A DNA stretch of 15,905 nt from Syntrophobacter sp. DG_60 (GTDB lineage: Bacteria > Desulfobacterota > Desulfofervidia > Desulfofervidales > DG-60), in contig LJNA01000015.1 of assembly GCA_001304365.1 (NCBI GenBank), positions 1-15,905 of the forward strand, in the 5' to 3' direction. This document shows, piece after piece, positions 1 to 8,550 of this stretch. Below the pieces are notes generated by a model. The model made no database searches, was not told where the DNA came from, and saw only the letters and a list, made by a program, of their open reading frames with translations. The number at the start of each line of letters is the position of its first letter. The stretch's first letter is position 1. The translations under genes and the position numbers were made by a program.

Positions 1-94
1 TTTTAAATGGCAAAACCAAAATTTGAGCGGAAAAAACCACATGTGAATGTGGGCACAATAGGTCATATAGACCATGGGAAGACTACACTTACTG
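1..94 (+). repeat. Direct repeat of the tuf start, identical to 15812-15905
   Basis: Bases 1-94 (6 bp of leader plus the first 29 codons of tuf and one base) are identical to the last 94 bases of the window, read by eye. The period is 15,811 bp. The repeat exists because two near-identical tuf genes flank this cluster, a common arrangement kept by gene conversion. How far the identity continues cannot be seen, as the second copy is cut. Confidence 0.95.
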
Positions 95-1206
95 CTGCTA
101 TGACCCTGATTCTAGAAAAGGAGAAATTAGCAAAATATATTCCATTTGAGGAGATAGATAAAGCACCTGAGGAAAAGGAGAGGGGCATCACCATTGCCAT
201 TGCCCATGTAGAATATGAAACACCAAAGAGGCACTATGCCCATATAGACTGCCCTGGACATGCAGACTATATTAAGAACACCATAACAGGTGCAGCCCAG
301 ATGGATGGGACCATTTTGGTAGTGGCAGCAGATGATGGCCCTATGCCACAGACTCGGGAGCACATACTTTTGGCAAGGCAGGTAGGGGTGCCATCAGTTG
401 TAGTATTTTTAAACAAAACAGATTTAGTAAAGGATGAGGAGCTTATAGAGTTAGTGGAATTAGAGGTAAGGGAACTCCTTTCAAAATATGAGTTCCCTGG
501 TGATGATGCACCAGTGATCAGAGGAAGTGCACTAAAGGCATTAGAATGTGGCTGTGGAAAAAAGGATTGCCCATTCTGTGGTCCAGTGTGGGGGCTAATA
601 GATGCTATAGATGATTATATACCTCAGCCTATGCGCCCTACAGATAAACCCTATCTTATGCCCATAGAGGATATATTTAGCATCAGTGGAAGGGGTACAG
701 TGGTAACTGGTAGGGTAGAAAGGGGCATAATTAAACCAGGAAGTGAAGTAGAGATAGTTGGGCTGGGGCCTACAAGAAAGACTGTAGCTACCTCTGTAGA
801 GATGTTTAGAAAGATACTAGATGAGGGAAGGGCAGGTGATAATATAGGAGTGCTTTTGCGGGGGACAGGAAAGGATGAGGTAGAGAGAGGAATGGTATTA
901 GCAGCCCCTGGTACTATAAAACCCCATACCCACTTTATGTCCGAGGTATATGTACTTACAAAAGAGGAAGGTGGTCGCCATACCCCATTTTTTACAGGTT
1001 ATAGACCTCAGTTTTATTTTAGGACCACAGATGTAACAGGTGTAGTAAAACTGCCAGATGGAGTAGAAATGGTGATGCCTGGAGACAATGTGAACATAGA
1101 AGTAAACTTAATAGAGCCTATTGCCTTAGAGGAAGGGCTTAGATTTGCTATTAGAGAGGGGGGAAGGACTGTAGGGGCTGGTGTAATCACTAGGGTATTG
1201 GAATAA
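7..1206 (+). CDS. tuf: Elongation factor Tu (EF-Tu), copy 1
   Basis: Full-length EF-Tu of 399 residues, the cytosolic GTPase that carries aminoacyl-tRNA to the ribosomal A site. The GTPase motifs are all visible: GHIDHGKT at 19-26, the switch I segment ending RGIT near 59-62, DCPGH at 81-85 (H85 is the catalytic histidine equivalent), NKTD at 136-139 and SAL at 174-176. Domains 2 and 3 follow, ending in [16 protein letters not shown]. The start ATG lies 6 bp inside the window, so its ribosome binding site is cut off; at the second copy the same start has AAAGGAGG in front. Two oddities are seen. Residues 181-191 form a cysteine cluster (C181, C183, C188, C191) inserted just after G5, and the NKxD motif has T rather than the common C. 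The stop codon lies next to a 22-bp tandem duplication that runs into rpmG. Family assignment is certain; the lineage guess (Desulfobacterota) is inference. Confidence 0.98.
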   Translation: MAKPKFERKKPHVNVGTIGHIDHGKTTLTAAMTLILEKEKLAKYIPFEEIDKAPEEKERGITIAIAHVEYETPKRHYAHIDCPGHADYIKNTITGAAQMDGTILVVAADDGPMPQTREHILLARQVGVPSVVVFLNKTDLVKDEELIELVELEVRELLSKYEFPGDDAPVIRGSALKALECGCGKKDCPFCGPVWGLIDAIDDYIPQPMRPTDKPYLMPIEDIFSISGRGTVVTGRVERGIIKPGSEVEIVGLGPTRKTVATSVEMFRKILDEGRAGDNIGVLLRGTGKDEVERGMVLAAPGTIKPHTHFMSEVYVLTKEEGGRHTPFFTGYRPQFYFRTTDVTGVVKLPDGVEMVMPGDNVNIEVNLIEPIALEEGLRFAIREGGRTVGAGVITRVLE

Positions 1207-1235
1207 AATTATGAGGGTATTGGAATAAAATTATG
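1192..1235 (+). repeat. 22-bp perfect tandem duplication spanning the tuf stop and the rpmG start
   Basis: Two identical 22-bp units at 1192-1213 and 1214-1235, followed by a third AGGGT at 1236-1240. Each unit contains the last codons of tuf, a TAA stop, AATT and an ATG. The ancestral junction can be read by deleting one unit: tuf TAA, 4 nt, rpmG ATG. AGGGT occurs at both ends of the ancestral unit, so slippage between these 5-bp matches explains the duplication. The extra unit leaves a five-codon mini-ORF (MRVLE, 1211-1228) between tuf and rpmG, with 4 nt from the tuf stop to its ATG and 4 nt from its TAA to the rpmG ATG. Confidence 0.93.
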
Positions 1236-1382
1236 AGGGTTATAGTTACTTTGGCTTGTAGTGATTGTAAAAGGCGCAATTATACTACTGTTAAAAACAA
1301 AAAGAAGACGCCAAATAGACTTGAACTAAGAAAATATTGCCCATTTTGTCGGGGCCATACCTTGCATAAGGAGATAAGGTAG
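1233..1382 (+). CDS. rpmG: 50S ribosomal protein L33, zinc-binding type
   Basis: A 49-residue protein beginning [17 protein letters not shown] and ending [14 protein letters not shown]. The length, the [21 protein letters not shown] core and the position between tuf and tRNA-Trp/secE are typical of L33, a small protein of the large subunit near the E site. Four cysteines (C9, C12, C36, C39) form two CxxC pairs, so this is the zinc-binding (C+) form rather than the cysteine-free paralogue. The start is the second ATG of the tandem duplication; the first (1211) reaches a TAA after five codons. No good Shine-Dalgarno precedes 1233 (GAGGG is about 15 nt away), so initiation probably depends on ribosomes terminating just upstream, at tuf or at the mini-ORF. 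The assignment is firm even though the gene is short. Confidence 0.95.
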   Translation: MRVIVTLACSDCKRRNYTTVKNKKKTPNRLELRKYCPFCRGHTLHKEIR

Positions 1383-1398
1383 GTTAAAATTAGGGTGC

Positions 1399-1475
1399 AG
1401 GCCAGTAGCTCTAACGGTTAGAGCACCGGACTCCAAATCCGGGGGTTGGGGGTTCGAATCCTCCCTGGCCTGCCA
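1399..1475 (+). tRNA. trnW: tRNA-Trp (anticodon CCA)
   Basis: A complete cloverleaf with encoded CCA end. The acceptor stem AGGCCAG (1399-1405) pairs perfectly with CTGGCCT (1465-1471). The D-stem is GCTC/GAGC (1408-1411 with 1421-1424) with GG in the loop. The anticodon stem is CCGGA/TCCGG (1426-1430 with 1438-1442) around loop CTCCAAA, which places anticodon CCA at 1433-1435. The variable loop is 5 nt. The T-stem GGGGG/CCTCC contains one G-U pair, and the T-loop is TTCGAAT. Discriminator G at 1472 followed by CCA (1473-1475) fits bacterial tRNA-Trp. It sits inside the gene run, so it is probably cut out of a long transcript; RNase P and 3' processing would then separate the tuf-rpmG message from the secE-nusG message. 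Confidence 0.97.
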
Positions 1476-1493
1476 TTTTATTGCCGAAATTTC

Positions 1494-1739
1494 ATGAGAA
1501 AGGAGTTTGAAAAAAAGGTCACTGTCTTAAGGTCTGTAGGGAGGCCATTAAGTTGGTGGTTGCAAGGAAGGCAATTTTTACGTGAGGTAAGGGTTGAGTT
1601 GAGAAAGGTCACTTGGCCAAACAAAAGGGAAACTGTTGGTTCTACCATAGTAGTGATCTTGGTAGTGTTATTTATGAGTTTTTACTTTGGTATCATTGAT
1701 TTAATCTTTGGTAGCATTATTGGAAAGATTTTGAAATAG
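1494..1739 (+). CDS. secE: Preprotein translocase subunit SecE
   Basis: An 81-residue small SecE that holds the SecYEG channel together in the inner membrane. The conserved amphipathic segment FLREVRVELRKVTWPNKRET (about residues 27-46) is followed by one hydrophobic membrane helix (about 48-75, STIVVILVVLFMSFYFGIID). The single-helix form is the usual one outside enterobacteria. An in-frame ATG at 1446 lies inside tRNA-Trp and cannot be the start. ATG 1494 is the next in-frame ATG and gives a normal N-terminus. It has no visible Shine-Dalgarno in the 18 nt between the tRNA 3' end and the start; AAAGGAG at 1499-1505 lies inside the gene and serves no good downstream start. nusG follows after 2 bp. 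Confidence 0.94.
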   Translation: MRKEFEKKVTVLRSVGRPLSWWLQGRQFLREVRVELRKVTWPNKRETVGSTIVVILVVLFMSFYFGIIDLIFGSIIGKILK

Positions 1740-1741
1740 AA

Positions 1742-2320
1742 ATGGATTTTAAGTGGTACATAGTACATACCTATTCAGGCTTTGAGGAAAAGGTAAAGGC
1801 TCTGCTTGAGCAACGGATTAAAAGCGAGAATGAAGGCATGGAGCAATATTTTAAAGAGATTTTGATACCCACAGAGAGGGTCATTGAACTTATCAAAGGG
1901 GAAAAGACAATGTCTTCCCGTAAATTTTATCCAGGCTATGTACTGATTCATTGCTTAGATTTGCATATAGATGAACAGAAGGACAATGAGAAAACAAAGA
2001 AGCTTAAGAAGGCGATTTGGCATTTGGTAAGAAAAACACCTAAGGTCACGGGTTTTGTAGGTGGGCAAGACCCCATTCCCCTCCCAGAAGAAGAAGTAAA
2101 TAAGATCAAGGAGAGGATGGAGGAGGGTGCGAAGAAACCTAGACCAAAATTTGTTTTCAGAACAGGAGATCACATTAAGATTGTAGATGGCCCTTTTACC
2201 GATTTTACGGGCCGCATAGATGAGATCTTTCCTGAAAGAGGGAAGGTACGTGTGCTTATTAGTATTTTTGGTAGAGAAACACCTGTAGAATTGGACACTA
2301 TCCAGCTTTCCAAGATTTGA
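1742..2320 (+). CDS. nusG: Transcription termination/antitermination factor NusG
   Basis: A 192-residue NusG, which binds the clamp of RNA polymerase and couples transcription to Rho and to the ribosome. The NGN domain covers about residues 4-125 ([38 protein letters not shown]). The C-terminal KOW domain covers about 138-192 ([23 protein letters not shown], then [19 protein letters not shown]). Compared from memory with E. coli NusG, the stretch between PGYVLIH and WHLVR (about 71-92, rich in D, E and K) is about 15 residues longer. The gene begins 2 bp after the secE stop without a clear Shine-Dalgarno, which suggests translational coupling to secE. rplK follows after 13 bp. Family assignment is certain. 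Confidence 0.97.
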   Translation: MDFKWYIVHTYSGFEEKVKALLEQRIKSENEGMEQYFKEILIPTERVIELIKGEKTMSSRKFYPGYVLIHCLDLHIDEQKDNEKTKKLKKAIWHLVRKTPKVTGFVGGQDPIPLPEEEVNKIKERMEEGAKKPRPKFVFRTGDHIKIVDGPFTDFTGRIDEIFPERGKVRVLISIFGRETPVELDTIQLSKI

Positions 2321-2333
2321 AAGGAGTCTTTTT

Positions 2334-2759
2334 ATGGCTAAAAAGGTAGTTGTTACTGTTCGTTTGCAAATTCCCGGAGGTCAAGCGACTCCCTCACCCC
2401 CTGTAGGGCCAGCGCTGGGCCAACACGGTATAAATATTATGGAATTTTGCAAGGCCTTTAATGCCAAGACCAAAGGGCAAGAAGGGACTATTATTCCAGT
2501 AGTAATTACCATTTATTCAGACCGTTCATTTAGTTTTATTACAAAAACCCCACCTGCAGCAGTACTCCTTAAACAGGCAGTCAAAATTGTAAAAGGCTCA
2601 AGCAATGCCAAAAAGGAGTTTGTAGGTAGGCTGACCAGAAAACAGTTGGGAGAGATTGCCAAAAAGAAATGGCCTGACTTGACTTCCGCCACTTTTAAAG
2701 CGGCAGTTAAGACCATCGAGGGCACTGCCAAGAGTATGGGGATTGAGATCGTTGACTAA
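2334..2759 (+). CDS. rplK: 50S ribosomal protein L11
   Basis: A 141-residue L11 of standard length. The N-terminal domain holds the proline-rich signature [27 protein letters not shown] (about residues 17-43). The C-terminal RNA-binding domain (about 70-141) includes [15 protein letters not shown] and ends [11 protein letters not shown]11 binds 23S rRNA at the GTPase-associated centre, where EF-Tu and EF-G act, and is the target of thiopeptides such as thiostrepton; the proline-rich helix looks intact. AAAGGAG lies just upstream in the 13-bp gap after nusG, and rplA follows after 9 bp. In many bacteria L1 represses rplK-rplA translation through a leader site; I did not identify one here, and the short gap leaves little room for it. 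Confidence 0.98.
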   Translation: MAKKVVVTVRLQIPGGQATPSPPVGPALGQHGINIMEFCKAFNAKTKGQEGTIIPVVITIYSDRSFSFITKTPPAAVLLKQAVKIVKGSSNAKKEFVGRLTRKQLGEIAKKKWPDLTSATFKAAVKTIEGTAKSMGIEIVD

Positions 2760-2768
2760 GGAGCTATT

Positions 2769-3485
2769 ATGGGAAGGCGAGGGAAAAAATATATAGAGGA
2801 GGCAAGAAACAAGATTGAGGCAGGGAAGACCCATAGTATAACAGAAGGAATAAAATTGGCACTGGGCACAACCTATGTCCGTTTTGATGAGACAGTAGAG
2901 GTGGCTGTAAATTTAGGAATAGATCCAAAACATGCTGATCAGATGGTACGTGGGGCAGTAGTACTGCCTCATGGGATAGGAAAAGATGTAAAAGTATTGG
3001 CATTTGCTCAGGGAGAGAAGGAGAAGGAGGCTAAAGAAGCAGGGGCTGATTATGCAGGGGGGGAGGATTTGATCAAAAAGATAGAGGAAGGTTGGCTGGA
3101 ATTTGACAGAGTGGTGGCTACTCCAGATATGATGAGTAAAGTGGGAAGAGTTGGGAAAATCTTAGGTCCTCGTAAACTTATGCCTAGCACCAAGACAGGA
3201 ACAATTACATTTGATATAAAAAATGTCATAAAAGAGCTAAAAACGGGGAAAATAGATTTTCGCGCAGAAAAGTCTGGGATAATCCATGCCCCTATTGGTA
3301 AGGTTTCATTTGGCTATGAGAAGATTTTAGAAAATTTTAAGGCACTGATAGAGACCATCATTCATTTAAGACCTCAGGCAGCAAAGGGTACTTATTTAAA
3401 GGGGATAGCTATCTCCACAACTATGGGAGCAGGCATTAGGATAGATGCCAACTCTATTAGAGATGTTTTAAGCAAGAGTATATAG
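2769..3485 (+). CDS. rplA: 50S ribosomal protein L1
   Basis: A 238-residue L1, the mobile stalk protein that helps release E-site tRNA. The conserved features are visible in order: the N-terminal GRRGKKYIEEARNKIE, the FDETVEVAVNLGIDPKHADQMVRGAVVLPHG block (about 39-69), the central domain with VATPDMMSKVGRVGKILGPRKLMPSTKTGT (about 116-146), and KSGIIHAPIGKVSF in the C-terminal part of domain I. Length and order match the family. AAGGAG precedes the ATG in a 9-bp gap from rplK. The TAG stop overlaps by one base the GGAGGG ribosome binding site of rplJ, only 10 bp ahead of the rplJ start. The pair rplK-rplA is the usual L11 operon core, here continuous with rplJL. Confidence 0.98.
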   Translation: MGRRGKKYIEEARNKIEAGKTHSITEGIKLALGTTYVRFDETVEVAVNLGIDPKHADQMVRGAVVLPHGIGKDVKVLAFAQGEKEKEAKEAGADYAGGEDLIKKIEEGWLEFDRVVATPDMMSKVGRVGKILGPRKLMPSTKTGTITFDIKNVIKELKTGKIDFRAEKSGIIHAPIGKVSFGYEKILENFKALIETIIHLRPQAAKGTYLKGIAISTTMGAGIRIDANSIRDVLSKSI

Positions 3486-3490
3486 GAGGG

Positions 3491-3517
3491 ATGTATTGGG
3501 TAGGATTGAGAAGGTAG
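3491..3517 (+). other. Eight-codon ORF overlapping the rplJ start in another frame
   Basis: ATG at 3491 sits directly after GGAGGG (3485-3490) and opens MYWVGLRR followed by TAG at 3515-3517, in a frame different from rplJ. The Shine-Dalgarno has zero spacing to this ATG, which makes it a poor start, whereas the in-frame TTG at 3496 is 5 nt away. The TAG ends 2 nt before the in-frame ATG at codon 9 of rplJ, so any ribosome using the ORF could restart there. It may be incidental; I do not claim it makes a functional peptide. Confidence 0.35.
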
Positions 3518-4011
3518 CTATGATAAAAGAGCTGAGTGAGAAGTTAAAAAAGGCAGAGGCTACAATACTTACCGATTTTAAAGGCCTAAAGGTAGATGCC
3601 TTAACTTGTCTTAGGAAACAGTTACGTGAGAAGGATATGGAATATAAGGTGATAAAAAATACATTGGTCAAATTGGCACTTAAAGACACACCTTTTGAGC
3701 AGATTAAAGAAGAGGTCACAGGATCTAATGCTCTGGCTTTTTGCTATACAGACCCAGTAGCCTTGGCCCAGGTACTGATTGATTTTAGAAGAAAAAATGA
3801 ACCCTTTAAGATAAAGAAAGGCATCCTGTCAGGAAAGGTCTTAGATGCAAATGAAATTGAGATACTAGCTCAATTACCCAGTAGGGAGATATTGCTGGCT
3901 CAACTTTTAGGGGTAATAGAGGCTGTGCCCGGGGATTTTGTAGGCCTGCTTTATAATATCTTAGCACAACTATTATATATTTTGAATGCCATAAATAAAA
4001 GTAAAGAATAA
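3496..4011 (+). CDS. rplJ: 50S ribosomal protein L10 (TTG start)
   Basis: A 171-residue L10, the base of the L12 stalk: its N-terminal domain binds 23S rRNA beside L11 and its C-terminal helix carries L12 dimers. The N-terminal domain [44 protein letters not shown] and [12 protein letters not shown] are clearly L10. The C-terminal tail (about 128-171, [44 protein letters not shown]) is the hydrophobic L12-binding helix. The start is probably TTG 3496: GGAGGG lies 5 nt upstream, and the resulting N-terminus fits the family. The alternative ATG 3520 would remove eight residues. An out-of-frame ATG at 3491 lies between the ribosome binding site and the TTG. The gap from rplA is only 10 bp, so the usual L10 leader is absent or lies within rplA. 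rplL follows after 17 bp. Confidence 0.95.
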   Translation: MGRIEKVAMIKELSEKLKKAEATILTDFKGLKVDALTCLRKQLREKDMEYKVIKNTLVKLALKDTPFEQIKEEVTGSNALAFCYTDPVALAQVLIDFRRKNEPFKIKKGILSGKVLDANEIEILAQLPSREILLAQLLGVIEAVPGDFVGLLYNILAQLLYILNAINKSKE

Positions 4012-4028
4012 AAGGAGGTTCAAGAAGA

Positions 4029-4415
4029 ATGGCTACACAGATTAAAAAGGAGGATGTGATAGAGTTTATCGCCAATATGACTGTTTTAGAGCTTTCCAAT
4101 TTCGTTAAGGAGCTAGAAGAGAAGTTTGGGGTAAAGGCAGCAGCCCCAGTGATGGCCCACGCGCCTGTAGCACAGGCAGCCGAAGCAGCGCCTGTAGAGG
4201 AGAAAACAGAGTTTAATGTGGTACTGTCAAACATAGGTGAGAAGAAGATACAAGTAATTAAGGCAGTGAGGGCCATTACTGGATTGGGTTTAAAAGAGGC
4301 GAAGGAGTTAGTAGAGGGTGTCCCCAAGTCTATCAAAGAAGACATTTCTAAAGAAGAGGCAGAAAAGATTAAGAAACAATTGGAGGAGGCAGGGGCAACT
4401 GTAGAAATAAAGTGA
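4029..4415 (+). CDS. rplL: 50S ribosomal protein L7/L12
   Basis: A 128-residue L7/L12, the multicopy stalk protein that recruits and stimulates the translational GTPases encoded in this same window. The N-terminal dimerisation helices (about 1-35, [30 protein letters not shown]) are followed by an alanine, proline and valine-rich hinge (about 36-58) and the C-terminal factor-binding domain, which has the conserved [55 protein letters not shown]. The ribosome binding site AAAGGAGG is near-perfect, as suits the most abundant ribosomal protein of the set. Only 31 bp separate the stop from rpoB, and I see no hairpin with a T-run there, so no attenuator is evident. Confidence 0.98.
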   Translation: MATQIKKEDVIEFIANMTVLELSNFVKELEEKFGVKAAAPVMAHAPVAQAAEAAPVEEKTEFNVVLSNIGEKKIQVIKAVRAITGLGLKEAKELVEGVPKSIKEDISKEEAEKIKKQLEEAGATVEIK

Positions 4416-4446
4416 ATGCCTCTTAAATCACAAGAAAGGAGTAAAG

Positions 4447-7400
4447 ATGACAGATTTAATTGATTTTAGGCGGCATTTTGGTCGCATTAAACAGGTTCTT
4501 GAGATTCCTTATCTTCTTGAATTGCAAAAGAGGTCTTATTCACAATTTTTGCAAAAGGATATACCCCCTGAAAGGCGAGAAAATATAGGGATACAAGGAG
4601 TATTTAAGGAAATTTTTCCTATTACAGATTTTACAGGGACTGCCTCTTTAGAATTTGTAAGATACGCCATTGGGGAACCCAGGTATAATGAGAAAGAATG
4701 CTTAGAAAGGGGCATGACTTATGAGGCCCCTGTGAGGCTTACAGTGCAACTTATGGTATATGATATAGATAAAGACACAGGAGCTAAAAGCATTCGAGAT
4801 ATTAAAGAACAAGAAGTTTATTTTGGCACTATTCCCCTAATGACTGACCGCGCTACATTTATCATTAATGGCACAGAGAGGGTGGTGGTAAGTCAATTAC
4901 ACCGTTCCCCTGGTATCTTTTTTGAACTAGATAAGACTATGCGTCGTGTTAAAGGCAAATTACTTTATACAGCCAGGGTCATCCCCTTAAGAGGTTCATG
5001 GATTGATTTTGAATTTGATAATAAAGCATGCCTCTATGTAAGGATAGACAGAAGGAGAAAATTTTTGGTTACCCTATTCCTCAGGGCATTAGGTTATAGT
5101 AATGAAGATGTATTAACCTATTTTTATCCTACCCAAAGGGTGAGGTTAAAGGAAGGCATCTTTTATATAGAGGCAATTCCTGAGCTTTTAATTGGGGTTA
5201 AACCGAGAGAGGATATACGGCATCCAAAAACTGGCAATGTTCTTATTCCTAAAGATACCCGGATCACCCGCCTTCACATAAAACAGCTAGAGAAGTTTGG
5301 ACTTAAGGAGATCTCCATTACAGAAGAAGAATTAAAAAATAGAGTTTTGGCGAAAGACCTTAAAGATCAAGAGTCAGGTGAGTTGATTGCCTCATACAAT
5401 GAAGAGATAAGTGATGAGGTTTTAGAGAGAATCAAAAAAAGAAAAATTATGGAATTTGAATTACTGTTTATTGACGAATACCACTACGATCACTCCCTAA
5501 GGGATACCTTGCTTGAAGACAGGAGCGAAGGTGGGGAAGATGCTATATTAGAAATTTATCGGAAATTAAGACCTACTAGCCCACCTACGTTAGAAATTGC
5601 ACAGGAATTCTTACATAATTTATTCTTTAACCCAGAATATTATGACCTTTCAAAGGTTGGCCGATTTAAGCTCAATAACCGTTTAGGGTTAAATGTCCCA
5701 CTTACCCATTGTGTGTTACGTAAAGAGGATATTTTAGCAGCAGTGAACAAACTACTTGAACTAAAGGCAAAACAGGGTCCTCCCGATGACATTGATCACC
5801 TGGGTAACCGCCGTGCCCGATCGGTAGGGGAGCTTTTGGAGAATCAGTATCGTATTGGCCTTGTACGTATGGAAAGGGTCATTAAGGAACACATGGCGCT
5901 CCAAGAGATAGAAACGCTCATGCCTTATGATTTAATAAATTCTAAGGCAGTCACTGCTGTGGTAATGGAATTTTTTGGGTCAAGCCAACTTTCTCAATTT
6001 ATGGATCAGACAAACCCACTTTCAGAAGTGACCCATAAGCGCCGTCTTAGTGCATTAGGACCTGGAGGATTGAGTAGGGAAAGGGCAGGTTTTGAAGTAA
6101 GGGATGTACATCCTTCACATTATGGGCGTGTCTGTCCTATTGAAACACCAGAAGGCCCAAATATTGGTTTGATTGTATCCTTAAGTACTTATGCAAAGGT
6201 GAATGAATTTGGTTTTATTGAGACACCTTATCGGGTAGTGAAGGATGGGGTTGTTACTAATGAAATCAGATACCTTACTGCCCTAGAGGAAAGAGATTGC
6301 CCTATTGCTCAGGCCAATGCACCTATTGACAAAGATGGGCGTTTTATCAATGAGATGGTCTCTGCCAGGGTCTGGGGTGAGTTTACCATGGTCAAGGCCA
6401 GCGATGTTAAATATATGGATGTTTTTCCTACCCAATTGGTCAGTGTTTCTTCCTCTCTTATTCCATTTTTAGAACACGATGATGCTAATCGGGCATTAAT
6501 GGGTTCAAATATGCAACGCCAAGCTGTGCCTTTATTGGCTCCAGAGAGACCATTGGTGGGTACAGGGATGGAAAAGATTGTGGCTAGGGATTGTGGTGTC
6601 AATATTACTGCAGAGGATGATGGGGTGGTAGAGTATGCAGATGCTTTACACATTGTGGTAAGGTATAACAATGATCAAAAGCCCTTGAGTGCTTTGGTAA
6701 AGGTCTATGAGTTAAATAAATTTCAAAGGAGCAATCAAAGTGCTTGTTTTAATCAGAGGCCTTTAGTAAAGGCCGGGCAAAGGGTATTTAAAGGGCAAGC
6801 GATAGCCGATGGAGCAGCTACAGATGAAGGGGAGATCTCTTTGGGTAGAAATGCATTAGTGGCATTTATGCCTTGGGAAGGATACAATTTTGAGGACGCT
6901 ATCCTGGTTAGTGAACGTTTAGTGAGAGAGGATGTGTATACCTCTATTCACATAGAAGAATTTGAGATTATGGCTAGAGACACAAAGTTGGGTCCAGAGG
7001 AGATTACACGTGATATCCCAAATGTTAGTGAGGAGGCGCTGAAGGATTTAGATGAGAGCGGGGTCATTCGTATAGGGGCTGAGGTAAAACCAGGGGATGT
7101 CCTTGTAGGAAAGATTACGCCAAAGGGTGAGACCCAATCTTCGCCTGAAGAAAAACTGCTGCGGGCAATTTTTGGTGAAAAGGCTAGTGAGGTAAAGGAT
7201 TCCTCTTTAAGGGTCCCCCATGGCATAGAGGGGATTGTCATTGATGCCAGGGTCTTTACCAGAAGAGGAGAAAAAAATAAGGATGAGAGAATTAAAATCA
7301 TTGAGAAAAAGGAGATTGAAAAAATAGCTAGATGCAGGGATGCAGAGATAAATACCTTAAAGAAGATAATGGAAGAGAAGTTGGCAAAGTTATTAGTAGG

Positions 7401-8550
7401 CCAGCAGGTAGCAAAAGAAGTGCAAAGTATAGATGGTGAGATAGTTATAGCTAGAGGTGAAAAAATTAGTAGTGATATAATTTCGGCAGTCCCTATACAC
7501 CGCTTAAAGTATATTAAACTTCTTGATGCTAAAGTCGAAACTGAGCTAGATTTCCTAATTAATAAATTCTTTGACGAAGTAGAGGCTACCCGCGCCCGCT
7601 ATGATCAAAAGATTGATAAAATTAAACAAGGTGGTGAGCTTCCGGCGGGTGTGGTTAGGATGGTAAAGGTTTATGTGGCGATGAAGCGTAAACTTTCAGT
7701 AGGGGACAAAATGGCAGGACGCCATGGGAATAAGGGTGTGATATCTCGGATCTTGCCCATCGAAGACATGCCTTATCTTGAAGATGGTACCCCAATAGAT
7801 ATAGTGCTTAATCCACTGGGTGTGCCTTCACGGATGAACCTTGGACAAGTTTTAGAGACCCACTTAGGATGGGCATGCAAGGAGTTGGGAAAAAAGGTTA
7901 AGGAATTGGTAGAAACTATGCAAATTGAAACACTGCGAAGATACCTTAAGGAAATCTATGGTAAAGAGCAATATGATAAATACTTTGCCAGCCTGAGCCA
8001 TGAAGCATTTCTTGAAAAGGTGGGTGCCTTAAAAAATGGTATCCTTGTATCTACTCCTGTGTTTGATGGGGCAAAAGAGAAGGAAATCAGGGCCTGGCTG
8101 AAGAAGGCAGGTTTATCGGAGACAGGAAGGTGCATACTTTATGATGGTCGAACAGGAGAGCCCTTTGATAACAAAGTAACAGTGGGTATAATGTACATCA
8201 TGAAGCTGCATCACCTAGTGGATGATAAGATCCATGCCCGTTCAATTGGTCCTTACTCCCTAGTTACCCAACAGCCACTGGGAGGGAAGGCCCAATTTGG
8301 AGGGCAAAGATTTGGTGAAATGGAGGTTTGGGCATTAGAGGCATACGGAGCAGCTCATACATTGCAAGAAATGCTTACAGTAAAATCTGATGATGTAGCA
8401 GGGCGAACAAGGATGTATGAAAAAATAGTAAAGGGGGATAATACCTTAGAGGTTGGTCTGCCCGAATCTTTTAATGTATTGGTTAAAGAGCTTCAGGCCC
8501 TCGGTCTGAATGTAGAATTATTAACAGATAAAGGAGTAAAACAAAGATGA
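4447..8550 (+). CDS. rpoB: DNA-directed RNA polymerase subunit beta
   Basis: A complete 1367-residue beta subunit of core RNA polymerase, close in length to E. coli (1342). The rifampicin pocket is of the sensitive type: [33 protein letters not shown], with D520, H530 and S535 in the places of E. coli D516, H526 and S531. One change is T522 where E. coli has N518. The active-site segment [12 protein letters not shown] has lysines K1088 and K1096. A long charged helical insertion (about 945-1070) corresponds to the large insertion of proteobacterial beta. The C-terminus has [38 protein letters not shown], the usual contact with beta'. AAAGGAG precedes the ATG. The TGA stop overlaps the rpoC ATG by 4 bp. 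I see no intein, fusion or frameshift. Confidence 0.99.
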   Translation: MTDLIDFRRHFGRIKQVLEIPYLLELQKRSYSQFLQKDIPPERRENIGIQGVFKEIFPITDFTGTASLEFVRYAIGEPRYNEKECLERGMTYEAPVRLTVQLMVYDIDKDTGAKSIRDIKEQEVYFGTIPLMTDRATFIINGTERVVVSQLHRSPGIFFELDKTMRRVKGKLLYTARVIPLRGSWIDFEFDNKACLYVRIDRRRKFLVTLFLRALGYSNEDVLTYFYPTQRVRLKEGIFYIEAIPELLIGVKPREDIRHPKTGNVLIPKDTRITRLHIKQLEKFGLKEISITEEELKNRVLAKDLKDQESGELIASYNEEISDEVLERIKKRKIMEFELLFIDEYHYDHSLRDTLLEDRSEGGEDAILEIYRKLRPTSPPTLEIAQEFLHNLFFNPEYYDLSKVGRFKLNNRLGLNVPLTHCVLRKEDILAAVNKLLELKAKQGPPDDIDHLGNRRARSVGELLENQYRIGLVRMERVIKEHMALQEIETLMPYDLINSKAVTAVVMEFFGSSQLSQFMDQTNPLSEVTHKRRLSALGPGGLSRERAGFEVRDVHPSHYGRVCPIETPEGPNIGLIVSLSTYAKVNEFGFIETPYRVVKDGVVTNEIRYLTALEERDCPIAQANAPIDKDGRFINEMVSARVWGEFTMVKASDVKYMDVFPTQLVSVSSSLIPFLEHDDANRALMGSNMQRQAVPLLAPERPLVGTGMEKIVARDCGVNITAEDDGVVEYADALHIVVRYNNDQKPLSALVKVYELNKFQRSNQSACFNQRPLVKAGQRVFKGQAIADGAATDEGEISLGRNALVAFMPWEGYNFEDAILVSERLVREDVYTSIHIEEFEIMARDTKLGPEEITRDIPNVSEEALKDLDESGVIRIGAEVKPGDVLVGKITPKGETQSSPEEKLLRAIFGEKASEVKDSSLRVPHGIEGIVIDARVFTRRGEKNKDERIKIIEKKEIEKIARCRDAEINTLKKIMEEKLAKLLVGQQVAKEVQSIDGEIVIARGEKISSDIISAVPIHRLKYIKLLDAKVETELDFLINKFFDEVEATRARYDQKIDKIKQGGELPAGVVRMVKVYVAMKRKLSVGDKMAGRHGNKGVISRILPIEDMPYLEDGTPIDIVLNPLGVPSRMNLGQVLETHLGWACKELGKKVKELVETMQIETLRRYLKEIYGKEQYDKYFASLSHEAFLEKVGALKNGILVSTPVFDGAKEKEIRAWLKKAGLSETGRCILYDGRTGEPFDNKVTVGIMYIMKLHHLVDDKIHARSIGPYSLVTQQPLGGKAQFGGQRFGEMEVWALEAYGAAHTLQEMLTVKSDDVAGRTRMYEKIVKGDNTLEVGLPESFNVLVKELQALGLNVELLTDKGVKQR

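Noticed and set aside
1446..1493. Longer SecE starting at ATG 1446
   Set aside because: The extension lies inside the T-arm and acceptor of tRNA-Trp and encodes residues unlike SecE; ATG 1494 gives the normal N-terminus.
3806..4345. Reverse-strand 179-codon ORF over rplJ-rplL
   Set aside because: It is antisense to two certain ribosomal protein genes and has no recognisable domain; it is a shadow of their codon pattern. The same applies to the other reverse-strand ORFs.
6001..6060. Rifampicin resistance mutation (T522 in place of the E. coli N518 position)
   Set aside because: The main resistance positions (D520, H530, S535) are wild type, and substitution at this place occurs naturally among bacteria.
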